Assembly: GCF_900129865.1 (NCBI RefSeq)
Contig: NZ_FQXD01000016.1
Location: 1 to 64,000 of the forward strand
Length of the DNA: 64,000 nucleotides
Direction of reading: 5' to 3'
Origin: Virgibacillus chiguensis
GTDB taxonomy: Bacteria > Bacillota > Bacilli > Bacillales > Amphibacillaceae
Shown piece by piece: positions 28,622 through 36,303 of the stretch. The position numbers were made by a program, and so were the translations under genes. The notes under the pieces are model-generated. The model saw nothing but the letters and a program-made list of their open reading frames with translations. It was not told the origin of the DNA and ran no database searches. Position 1 is the stretch's first letter. Each line of letters starts with the position of its first letter.

Positions 28622-30380
28622 AATAACAAAACTTATAATGTTTGATATGAATAGTAAAAGCTATATCTATAAGTTTAGTGAAGGTATAAATTACTTTAAG
28701 GGTAAGAATAGTTCGGGTAAAACAGAATTCTATTTGTTCATTGATTTCATGTTTGGTTCTTCAGAAGATATTGTAAAGAAGCCCTGGTACAAAGATTCAT
28801 TAAGTAAAGCGACCATGGTCTTTGAATATAATGAAAATACTTTTAGTATCACGCGTACAAGGAACCCAAACCAAAATTATCTGCATTATGCTGATGAAGA
28901 AAATTTAGAAATGATTGATTTACGAGAGTACAAAAATAAATTAAATTCCATTTTTGCTCAAGATTTTCAGTTGTTAAAGGACATTAGAAATTTCACTAAT
29001 GAAGAATTAACATACAGAACTTTTACAATGTTTAACTTTTTAGGAGAAAAGGGGCAAGGTAAGATTCAAGATTTCCTAGATAAATGCAGTGATATAAAAT
29101 ATTCTGTAAAACTTAATCCGATTTTAAACTTTATTTTCAACAAACATCTTGAACAAATATATATATTACAGAATGAATTAGATGTTCTCCAACAAGAAGT
29201 TAAGAATTTGGAAAATAACTCTCAAAAGTATGAATTTGTTATCGATCAAGTAAATGCTAATTTACAAAAAATTGGTGGAGATATTTGGTATACAGGTAGA
29301 AATTCAGATGATGTTAAGGCATATCTTTCTTCTGTAGTTGAAATGCAAAATGTAGAAAAAAGCTCTAAAAAAAGAAATATTGCAGATTTAGAAGTTATGT
29401 ATAATAATCTATCCGAACAAATAAAGGTTTATGAAAACAATACAGCCGATGCGAAACAATTCGGGAGGGATAATGAGAACAGGAGAAAACTCCTTTTGAA
29501 ATTACAGGAATTAGTTGATGAGAATACTGATTTTGATTACTTAGTCCAACCTATGCAAAATCTACTCGATGATGTCGATAATACAATTTTCTTTAGCGAT
29601 TACCTGATTAATGATAATACTATAAAAGAGTTGAAGAAACAACGTGAACAAATCAAGACAGAAATACGTAGAAATGATTCAAGGTTTAAAATTTATAATT
29701 TAGAGGAAAAATCTAAAGCTATTGCACTTATTAACGAATATTTATCTGTTGAAATTGTTTCTAATGATGACAACATCAAAGAAAAGAAAAAGAGAATCAA
29801 AGAGATACGAGAAGAGTTAAAAGCTTTACGAAACTCAGATGATTTGCAAAAAATTGATGAATTATCTAATTTCATAACAGAATTATATTATTCTGCTAAA
29901 GATATATCTTCAGTTGTATCTGATGATATTCAGCAAAAAGGATTTGAAATTAAATATTTAAAAAAAGGAAATATCCTACAGCCTGTGATACTTTCTGATG
30001 GTGGTGAAACATCGGGTTCTAAAAATCGTGTAAATTACTATATCGGAAGTATGGCTAGACATACTTTAATTCAGCTGTGTGGTTATCTTGCATTTTTAAA
30101 AATACTACTAGAGAACAATAGGTATCCTATCATACCCATTTTGGTAATCGATCATATTTCAAAGCCGTTTGATGCAAAAAATAGTAGTGCTATCGGCAAA
30201 ATTTTATCGACAGCATATGAAACAATAGGTAAAGAAAATTTACAAACATTTATCTTTGATAATGAAGATTCTGTGAAACTAGCTATAAATCCAGAGCATT
30301 CAGAAAATCTTGTTACTGATTCTAAAACAGGGTTTAATCCATTTTACTTTCCACCCATAGCAGATGATCAAACAGAATAA
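28614..30380 (+). CDS. ABC-3C system ATPase (Rad50/SMC-like, split by coiled coil)
   Basis: This 588-aa ATPase opens with a beta-rich lobe and Walker A GKNSSGKT near residues 31-38. A long central coiled coil (about residues 185-430) follows, then a variant signature (ILSDGGETSGS, near 460) and a C-terminal lobe with Walker B IIPILVIDHISKPFD near 510-520. The residue after the Walker B Asp is His rather than the usual catalytic Glu, so ATP turnover may be slow or switch-like. The layout fits the SMC/Rad50-type sensors of ABC-3C systems. The ribosome binding site gaggtg lies inside the preceding gene. It is strikingly AT-rich compared with the flanking guaA gene, as for the whole cassette. Confidence 0.75.
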   Translation: MFKITKLIMFDMNSKSYIYKFSEGINYFKGKNSSGKTEFYLFIDFMFGSSEDIVKKPWYKDSLSKATMVFEYNENTFSITRTRNPNQNYLHYADEENLEMIDLREYKNKLNSIFAQDFQLLKDIRNFTNEELTYRTFTMFNFLGEKGQGKIQDFLDKCSDIKYSVKLNPILNFIFNKHLEQIYILQNELDVLQQEVKNLENNSQKYEFVIDQVNANLQKIGGDIWYTGRNSDDVKAYLSSVVEMQNVEKSSKKRNIADLEVMYNNLSEQIKVYENNTADAKQFGRDNENRRKLLLKLQELVDENTDFDYLVQPMQNLLDDVDNTIFFSDYLINDNTIKELKKQREQIKTEIRRNDSRFKIYNLEEKSKAIALINEYLSVEIVSNDDNIKEKKKRIKEIREELKALRNSDDLQKIDELSNFITELYYSAKDISSVVSDDIQQKGFEIKYLKKGNILQPVILSDGGETSGSKNRVNYYIGSMARHTLIQLCGYLAFLKILLENNRYPIIPILVIDHISKPFDAKNSSAIGKILSTAYETIGKENLQTFIFDNEDSVKLAINPEHSENLVTDSKTGFNPFYFPPIADDQTE

Positions 30381-30431
30381 TTTATACTGCATTCGAAACC
30401 GTTTGCTGAAAAGTAGGCGCTTTTTCTATAT

Positions 30432-30560
30432 GTGTGCCCGGCATGAGTTATCGCTAGGAAGTGAAGGTTCGTTCGCTACAGAGTTGGGTGGGGAAGTTGT
30501 TAATAAGAAGGCAATGGTGTTCTTCGTGAGAAGGAATTTGGAGGTTGTACTTCCTTGCAA
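30432..30560 (+). mobile_element. Possible relic of a group II intron 5' end
   Basis: The stretch starting gtgtgcccggcatgag matches the GUGYG start and following bases typical of bacterial group II intron 5' ends, and continues with ctaggaagtgaag and other GC-richer bases unlike the surroundings. No reverse transcriptase frame or domain V is present downstream, so it would be a truncated remnant. It begins 51 bp after the ABC-3C ATPase stop. Recognition is by motif only. Confidence 0.3.
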
Positions 30561-30766
30561 TTACTGCAAATTTAAAACCTTACTTTTTTGATTGATGAAT
30601 CTGTACAATTAATTCCAATTTAATCACCTTCTGAATCATCCAAAACCAATTATTTCATACTTTTCTAGCGGAGTCTGTTCACTTTATTCTAGCAGTTACA
30701 TTCGGTGGTAATTGTTTTGGGGTGTGGGGACACAAGAGGAAAATCTATACTAAATACTGTTTTATA

Positions 30767-30796
30767 GACGTTCAATTAAAATGAGCGTCTTTTTTT
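30767..30796 (+). terminator. Intrinsic terminator downstream of the ABC-3C cassette
   Basis: Stem agacgttca with tgagcgtct (one bulge/mismatch) followed by ttttttt. It is about 390 bp after the ATPase stop and may end the cassette transcript. Confidence 0.7.
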
Positions 30797-30854
30797 GTGC
30801 CTAAAAACGAAGAGTAGAGGTGAAATATGGCTGGACTAACGTAAGCGTAAAACA

Positions 30855-30881
30855 GCCCACACCTATTATGTAGATGTGGGC
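30855..30881. other. Hairpin possibly marking the end of an IS200/IS605 relic
   Basis: Imperfect stem gcccacacc/gatgtgggc with one mismatch. It lies where the right-end hairpin of an IS200-like element would be, given the minus-strand TnpA fragment at 31126-31221. Confidence 0.3.
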
Positions 30882-30932
30882 CTATGTTAAGATTTACTTA
30901 GATTTCGTTGCTCGTTGTTTTCCGTATTTGTA

Positions 30933-31100
30933 TTAATCATCCCATTCATCTGCACGTCCCTCCAAAAACCGCAACCCTTTTAAACGACCCAAGTTGTTCC
31001 GGGTTGCTTCTACAGCGCTGTCCTTCAACTTCTCTACAAAGTGTTTAGGTGGCTTCTCTTTCTTGCTTTTTTCTGCTATTTCCATTGTCAGTTCAAGCAT
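30933..31100 (-). CDS. 55-aa open frame inside the IS200-like relic
   Basis: A minus-strand frame beginning MLELTMEIAEKSKK and ending RFLEGRADEWDD, with good codon use and a charged helical character. It may be a genuine small protein or the C-terminal end of a longer truncated gene, since the frame stays open for about 9 codons upstream of the ATG. The ribosome binding site is weak (cagggt). I do not recognise the family. Confidence 0.4.
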   Translation of the reverse strand: MLELTMEIAEKSKKEKPPKHFVEKLKDSAVEATRNNLGRLKGLRFLEGRADEWDD

Positions 31101-31125
31101 ACCCTGTAGTGTCTTAATCTCAAGT

Positions 31126-31221
31126 TTATCTTAGCAAATCACGCACTCTCACCGCTATGTGCCCGTCCAAAACCTTATATCTATACTTTGTCACCCATTT
31201 GACATGATACTTGATACGTTT
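31126..31221 (-). pseudogene. N-terminal fragment of an IS200/IS605 family TnpA transposase
   Basis: The minus strand encodes KYHVKWVTKYRYKVLDGHIA followed by a short stretch ending DLLR and a stop. This is the characteristic N-terminus of the Y1 transposase TnpA of IS200/IS605 elements. The HUH and catalytic Tyr regions are missing. The fragment abuts a truncated permease gene, so a deletion anchored on the element is likely. Confidence 0.7.
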
Positions 31222-31243
31222 GTTACTAAGGATTTACTTCAAT

Positions 31244-31453
31244 ATGTTAATTATTCGATTCATAGGTATCATGATTGCAAGTTTAATCATTTTTTTAGTT
31301 ACTAATATTTTTCATGTATTACCTCACGATACGGTATTTCGTTGGGAATCGATCATTGTAGGTGTTGTGCTATTCTTTATAATGGATATATTATACACTT
31401 TGCCTATGTTATTTATTAATCAGAAGAAACAATTAATTAAAATGATGAGGTAG
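31244..31453 (+). pseudogene. C-terminal fragment of an ABC exporter permease
   Basis: A 69-residue hydrophobic stretch with two to three membrane helices, ending INQKKQLIKMMR. It looks like the last helices of a FtsX/bacteriocin-associated permease, and the next permease gene begins 5 bp later. Its N-terminal part is missing at the border with the TnpA relic. A small intact membrane protein is the alternative, but no good ribosome binding site precedes ATG 31244. Confidence 0.5.
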
Positions 31454-31458
31454 TAAAA

Positions 31459-32525
31459 ATGCCAGTTCAACTAAAATTTGCTTTAGGAGATATATGGAGA
31501 AAAAAACTTTATTTCATTTCATTTTTTATTCAAATTTTGCTTATCATATTATTGATTACAGAATGTTTTTCCTTGATACATAAAAAGCAAGAGGCTTTTT
31601 ATCATTTATCGAATACATTTGATACATCCAATGCTTTTTATATATCATTGATAGAGAAAGAAGATTTTGTAGGTGGGGAATATGAAGAAAATATAATGAA
31701 AGATTTATATACTTATATAGATAAAAATGATAATTATATAAGTTTTTCTAATATTGAAAATTATATAGAAATAAAAGATATTCCTAAAAACTCACTTGCT
31801 GTCGAGGTGGAGCAAGGCCCTAGCAAAATTTGGGCTAATAAAACGCTATCAGTTTCATCCGATTTTATAAATGTATTTGATATTTCCTTATCAAAAGGAG
31901 AATTTTTTGATGCGAGTTGGGAGTATGTAAGCAATAAAAGTATACCAGTTGTGCTTGGTTATTCATATAAAAAGTATATGGATATTGATGATGAATTTAC
32001 TGACGTTGACAATCAAAAATATAAAGTTTTTGGTTTTTTACAAGATGGGCAAACTTTTGTGGATATATCATTTGGCGAAGGTGTTATCGGGTTAAATGAT
32101 GTTATATTAACACCGATTGATGTTACAGCAGTTGACAATTTATTTATGAATGGAAATTATGATTATGAAACCTATATTGAAAATTCAACGATTATACTTA
32201 AGAATAGAAACGATATAAAAGAATTACAAGATATTGTGGAGCGTTCAAACACATATATTTATAATTTTAACACTGTGGAAGGCGTTTCTGGCTATATGGA
32301 AAAATCCACACAAGAATCAGTTAGTATATTTTTATTTTTATCAATATTAATTATTATTTTTGCTTCATCATTAGTAATTATTAATACTCTGGGATTTATT
32401 AGAAGGAATATAAGAAATTTTAGTATTCATATTTTTTGCGGGGCGACCAAGAAAGATATTGCACTACGGATTTTTTTACAAATATTTATTGTTTGGTTAC
32501 TTTCTTTTATTTATAAAAAACGTGG
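31459..32525 (+). pseudogene. ABC exporter permease (MacB/FtsX-like), 3' end deleted
   Basis: The product has an N-terminal membrane helix (residues about 17-38), a large extracytoplasmic domain of roughly 250 residues and two helices near the end (SIFLFLSILIIIFASSLVIINTL, and FLQIFIVWLLSFIY). It then runs out of phase into the following ATPase and stops at 32544. The last helices expected for this family are absent. The fusion point is about 32515-32520. The domain plan fits bacteriocin-associated or lantibiotic-immunity type exporters. Very AT-rich. Confidence 0.6.
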
Positions 32526-32872
32526 AAATTCCGCTTCATTATAGTAAAAACAAAGCCAATAAAAAAGAAAGAATATTAACTTTGCTTGATACGCTTGGTA
32601 TGAAGGAAAAAGCGTCTGAATATGCATATAATTTATCGGGTGGACAACGGCAGCGTGTAGCAATTGCGCGCGCATTAATTAATAATCCAGATATTATTTT
32701 AGCAGATGAGCCGACAGGTGCATTAGATCAAGAAATGGGCGAGCAAGTATTATCTATTTTTAAAAGGATAAATAAAGAACAGAATAAAACTGTTTTAATC
32801 GTAACACATGACGTCAAGATTGCGAAACAATGTGAGGGAATAGTAAATATAGTAGACGGAAAAATATATTGA
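32516..32872 (+). pseudogene. ABC exporter ATPase, N-terminal half deleted
   Basis: Begins at [10 protein letters not shown], a motif that normally follows the Q-loop. It continues with the signature [15 protein letters not shown], Walker [13 protein letters not shown], the H-loop in LIVTHDVKIA and a normal end. Walker A and the first 90 or so residues are missing, replaced by out-of-frame permease sequence. The intact gene would have been a LolD/MacB-type ATPase partnering the permease upstream. It cannot bind ATP as it stands. Confidence 0.75.
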
Positions 32873-32984
32873 AGTTTATGCAAAGCTTAGGTTTCTCACC
32901 AGAAAAGGTGTGAAATCATTTTATGCACGACATTTCAATTATTAGAGAAATCACTGTGTCTATTATTGAGTAGGAGTAGTAGGA

Positions 32985-33027
32985 GGAGAGCTAGAAACCT
33001 TTTCGTATCAAGGGTTTTTGGCTCTCT
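32985..33027. terminator. Hairpin terminator after the ABC remnant
   Basis: Stem gagagctagaaacc pairs with ggtttttggctctc (32985-33000 with 33012-33026), followed by tttgattttt. It lies between the plus-strand remnant and the minus-strand P-type ATPase. Confidence 0.65.
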
Positions 33028-33155
33028 TTGATTTTTCATTGCACACCGTAAAATGAACAACATCAACAGTATATTTAGAAAAAAACCGTCAACCAATGCA
33101 TAATATGCAGTTGAAGACAGTTCAATGTGATTTATATCTATGATTCTGCTGTTTG

Positions 33156-35099
33156 TCAGTCTGTAAGTGATATATTATTTTTGGAGCGCAATAAGCGAAG
33201 TCCATTTAAAATGACGACTAAAGTACTGCCTTCATGGATGATGACACTGATTGCGATATCCGTTAATCCAAGAAAACTCACCACAACTAAAAAGGCAACA
33301 ACGGACATGGAAAATATAATGTTTTGCCAAATCACCCGGTTCATTTTTCTAGAAATGCGGTGAGCATTTACGAGTTTCGATAGATCGTTTTTCATTAAAG
33401 CTAAATCAGATACTTCTACTGCAACATCCGTCCCATCGCCCATCGCAATACCAACATCGGCGTTAACTAAAGCAGGCGCATCATTCACACCGTCACCAAC
33501 CATACCGACAATTCCATAGTTTTCTTTCTGCGAATTAATGATGTTTGCTTTATCATCTGGCATAACATTCGCAATGACTTCATCTATACCTAGCTTTTTC
33601 GCAACGGCTTTACCTGTCATTTCAGAATCACCCGTAATAAGAGTGGTGTGGATATGGAGGCTTTTGAAGTAATCAATTGTTTTTTTCGCTTCTTTATTAG
33701 GAATATCCATTAAAGCAATAATCCCAATTACTTTTTCATTTTCAGCTACATATACCACTGTCTTACCTTCAGAGGCCCATTCATCATTTAAATCTGCGAT
33801 GTCATTTGGTACATTATGAAAAGAAGTTGGTTTCCCAATGCGATAATTATTTTGATTATAATCTCCGGTTAACCCTTTACCAATTTGATTTGTGATGTCA
33901 ATGTCTAGTTTATTTTGAACAGTAAATTTATCTAAAATTGCGTTCGCTAAAGGGTGGTTAGATCCTCTTTCTAGAGCAACTACAATATCAATGATGTATG
34001 TTTCATCTATGGAGTCTAAGAAGAAGTAATTGGTAACTTGCGGTTTTCCTCTTGTTAAAGTGCCTGTTTTATCAAAAGCGATGGCATTAATATTTGCGAG
34101 TTGTGAGAGATAAGACGCTCCTTTTGAAAGTACACCACGTTTGGCGAGGTTTGACGTAGCGGACAGTGTGACTGACACAGTTGCAGCAGCAAGTGCACAC
34201 GGTGCTGATGCTACTAATAAGACAAGTCCTCGATAGGTACTTTCATACCATGACCAATCCAATAGGAATGGTGCCATTACTATAACTAACAGTATGGCAA
34301 TTAAAACGAAATTAACATACTTTGGCTCGAATTTTTGAATAATGCTAGCAGCTTTTGTTTGATTACTTTGGTTTTGATTTACGAGTTGCAGAATTTTTGA
34401 GAAAACCGTGTCTTTCTCTTCTTTTGTTACTTCCATAGTAAAAGTTCCTGTACCGTTGATGGTACTGCCGAATACTTCGTCACCTTTTGACTTTTCTTTA
34501 GGTATACTTTCACCGTTTATGGATGATTCATCAATAGAAGTGCTACCAGATAATATTTTTCCATCAATAGGTACTTGATCCCCATTTAATACTTGTAAAC
34601 GGTCTCCAACTTTTAAGTCGCTAACTTCAACGAAGGTGGTATTCCCACTATCATCCATTAATCGCGCAGTGGTTGGGTTCATTTCAAGTAATTTGGTGAT
34701 TTCTCTTTTACTCCGTCCTTCAGCATAATCTTCTAGAAAATGCGCACCAGAGAAAATAAGAATCAATAATGTCCCTTCCCAAAATTCGCCCAATAAGGAT
34801 GCACCTAAAGCAGCTAACCCCATGAGGATGTGGGAATTCGGTGTAAATCTTCTTTTACGTTTCGTATTTTCAATTGTCTCACCGATACCTTCAATAATAA
34901 CGACATGGTACCCTGCGATGATTGTCGCAATCGACAAAAGAATATTTTGCAGCAATAGATAATTATCATTAAGAAATAAAGCGATAATTGCCACGATCAA
35001 GCCAATAAAATAAAGAATAATTGGTGCTTTCCCGTGATCATGATCGTGAGTGTGGCTGTGTTCATCGTTATGATGATGATGTGCGTGATTTTTTTTCAT
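33156..35099 (-). CDS. Heavy-metal (zinc/cadmium-type) P1B ATPase
   Basis: This 647-aa ion pump has a His-rich N-terminus (HAHHHHNDEHSHTHDHDHG) in place of an HMA domain and six to eight membrane segments. The phosphorylation motif DKTGTLT is present, with the actuator motif INGESIP and the hinge GDGVNDAPAL. The membrane metal motif reads APC (SAPCALAAA) instead of the commoner CPC or SPC. The SmtB-type regulator gene next to it and the ZnuA gene nearby point to zinc or a related divalent metal. Direction (efflux or uptake) cannot be told; efflux is likelier with an ArsR-type sensor. The ribosome binding site is aggagg. Confidence 0.88.
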   Translation of the reverse strand: MKKNHAHHHHNDEHSHTHDHDHGKAPIILYFIGLIVAIIALFLNDNYLLLQNILLSIATIIAGYHVVIIEGIGETIENTKRKRRFTPNSHILMGLAALGASLLGEFWEGTLLILIFSGAHFLEDYAEGRSKREITKLLEMNPTTARLMDDSGNTTFVEVSDLKVGDRLQVLNGDQVPIDGKILSGSTSIDESSINGESIPKEKSKGDEVFGSTINGTGTFTMEVTKEEKDTVFSKILQLVNQNQSNQTKAASIIQKFEPKYVNFVLIAILLVIVMAPFLLDWSWYESTYRGLVLLVASAPCALAAATVSVTLSATSNLAKRGVLSKGASYLSQLANINAIAFDKTGTLTRGKPQVTNYFFLDSIDETYIIDIVVALERGSNHPLANAILDKFTVQNKLDIDITNQIGKGLTGDYNQNNYRIGKPTSFHNVPNDIADLNDEWASEGKTVVYVAENEKVIGIIALMDIPNKEAKKTIDYFKSLHIHTTLITGDSEMTGKAVAKKLGIDEVIANVMPDDKANIINSQKENYGIVGMVGDGVNDAPALVNADVGIAMGDGTDVAVEVSDLALMKNDLSKLVNAHRISRKMNRVIWQNIIFSMSVVAFLVVVSFLGLTDIAISVIIHEGSTLVVILNGLRLLRSKNNISLTD

Positions 35100-35175
35100 T
35101 TAAAATTCCTCCTTCTGCCTCTCGTTAAAAATAAATCAATCGCTTTTTGCATAAATAATTTTAGTAGTTGAAGGT

Positions 35176-35241
35176 ACATTCATATGATTATTTATTCATA
35201 TGAATGTAATTACATATTAACACATGCACGAATCATGTCAA
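35176..35241 (-). promoter_or_regulatory. Promoter and ArsR/SmtB-type operator of the P-type ATPase
   Basis: On the minus strand, -35 TTGACA (35236-35241) and -10 TAATAT (35214-35219) with a 16-bp spacer form a strong sigma-A promoter. Just after the -10, a perfect 12-bp inverted repeat (acattcatatga at 35176-35187 and tcatatgaatgt at 35196-35207) covers the start of transcription. Its ATATGA-N-TCATAT core resembles operators of the CzrA/SmtB family. Confidence 0.75.
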
Positions 35242-35252
35242 TACAAGTTTAT

Positions 35253-35289
35253 AAAAAAACCTTATACGATAATCAAATATCGTATAAGG
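35253..35289 (-). terminator. Intrinsic terminator between arsR-type gene and P-type ATPase
   Basis: Stem ccttatacgat/atcgtataagg is followed, on the minus strand, by ttttttt. It separates the regulator transcript from the ATPase, which has its own promoter immediately downstream. Confidence 0.8.
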
Positions 35290-35380
35290 GAGGGTTCTTC
35301 ATGGTTAAATTTTATTTTTGAATCGTTTTTTGGTGATTTTTTATAGCGTAAGAAAGCATAGGCCTAATATAACAACGTGA

Positions 35381-35580
35381 CAGAATAAGCCACGTCCGAC
35401 TCGAGCGCCCAGTAACTAGGCGACTTCACTAATCGCTTTAAGATAGGTCATCATCGGTTCGTGCCACTAAAACAGGGGGTGTGCCGCCAACGTCACCATT
35501 TCCCTATTTTTAGTCGCTTGATTTGATTCCTAAATCTTCTCACGCTATGTTGCTAACCGGGCACTTGCGCTTTTACCAAG
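35381..35580 (+). repeat. Repeat B, diverged copy
   Basis: Shares, in order, agccacgtccg, agcgcccagtaactaggcgacttcact, tcatcatcggttcg and ctatgttgctaaccgggc with the copies at 43 and 49 kb, with deletions and substitutions between. It lies in the gap between the regulator and the P-type ATPase. Confidence 0.7.
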
Positions 35581-35587
35581 CTTACAA

Positions 35588-35887
35588 TTATTCAGTATCC
35601 GTATCTTCTTTGATATGAGCGAATACTTGATCTAAAATTTCATAAATGTGATTATCGTCTGGAAAATAAACGACTGATTTTCCTTCTCTTCTTGATTGGA
35701 TTAATCGATGGTCTTTTAATATTTTTAATTGATGAGAAGCATTTGATTGTTCAATACCAATATGGTTTACAATGGTTGAAACATTAGCTTCTGCTTTAGA
35801 AAGTAAATGAAGTATAGAGAGCCTTGTTTCGTCTCCTAAGATTTTAAACAAACGAGCAGAGTTGTGGATCATTTCTTTATCGTTCAT
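35588..35887 (-). CDS. ArsR/SmtB family metal-sensing repressor
   Basis: This 99-aa winged-helix repressor starts at the ATG at 35887 (ribosome binding site aaggga, spacing 7); an upstream start at 35908 is less well placed. The HTH region is VSTIVNHIGIEQSNASHQLKIL and the wing follows (SRREGKSVVYF). Near the C-terminus, DNHIYEILDQVFAHIKE fits the alpha-5 zinc site spacing D-x-H-x10-H-x2-(H/E), the last position being Glu. No alpha-3 Cys motif is present. It is therefore probably a Zn-type sensor like CzrA/SmtB and controls the ATPase downstream, and perhaps itself. Confidence 0.85.
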   Translation of the reverse strand: MNDKEMIHNSARLFKILGDETRLSILHLLSKAEANVSTIVNHIGIEQSNASHQLKILKDHRLIQSRREGKSVVYFPDDNHIYEILDQVFAHIKEDTDTE

Positions 35888-35908
35888 GGTTATATCCCTT
35901 CTTATCAT

Positions 35909-35926
35909 ACATAATATGGATTATGT
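35909..35926. promoter_or_regulatory. Inverted repeat upstream of the ArsR-type gene
   Basis: Arms acataat and attatgt around atgg, 21 bp before the start codon. It may be an autoregulatory operator; its sequence differs from the 12-bp repeat before the ATPase, so this is only a possibility. Confidence 0.35.
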
Positions 35927-36052
35927 TTTTATACTATCATGTTTGAAAAAATAATAGAAATAATGGAACTACACATTGTTTCCTCTTCTTCATATTAATC
36001 ATCTTCCGGGATATGCTGGAAGAATAGAGTAGGGAGTAATAACACAATGAAT

Positions 36053-36120
36053 AAAAAAAGCTTCTCATATAGAAGAATAACGTATCAAACCCCACTTATC
36101 ATGGGGCAGGAAGAAGCATA
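36053..36120 (-). other. Terminator-like structure on the minus strand without a gene
   Basis: Read on the minus strand: atgcttct, an inner hairpin gcccca/tggggt, then agaagctttttttatt. This looks like a stem with T-run, but no gene ends here on that strand. It could belong to a small RNA or be a relic. Confidence 0.35.
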
Positions 36121-36228
36121 ATAATAGTAAGGTTTATCATATACAATATGGAAAAGCCAATGTTGCGTTGTTGTATATAAGAATTCAAGAGGGAAGTAAT
36201 ATATGATTCAGTAGCAGTATTAAAAAAT

Positions 36229-36275
36229 AAATCGTAATAATTACTATTTACAAATCGAAATCGTTACGATATAAT
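36229..36275 (+). promoter_or_regulatory. Zur box and sigma-A promoter of znuA
   Basis: The 21-bp sequence aaatcgtaataattactat plus tt (36229-36249) matches the Bacillus Zur operator with a single mismatch in its palindrome. It overlaps the -35 TTTACA (36247-36252), which is 17 bp from a perfect -10 TATAAT (36270-36275). A short palindrome atcgttacgat lies in the spacer. Zinc-dependent repression of znuA is expected. Confidence 0.8.
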
Positions 36276-36303
36276 CGCTAATGAATTTAAAGGAGGAGAA
36301 GAA

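Noticed and set aside
30364-30591. 75-codon frame after the ABC-3C ATPase
   Set aside because: It starts inside the ATPase gene and runs through the possible group II intron relic. The translated sequence shows no domain-like pattern and no ribosome binding site precedes it.
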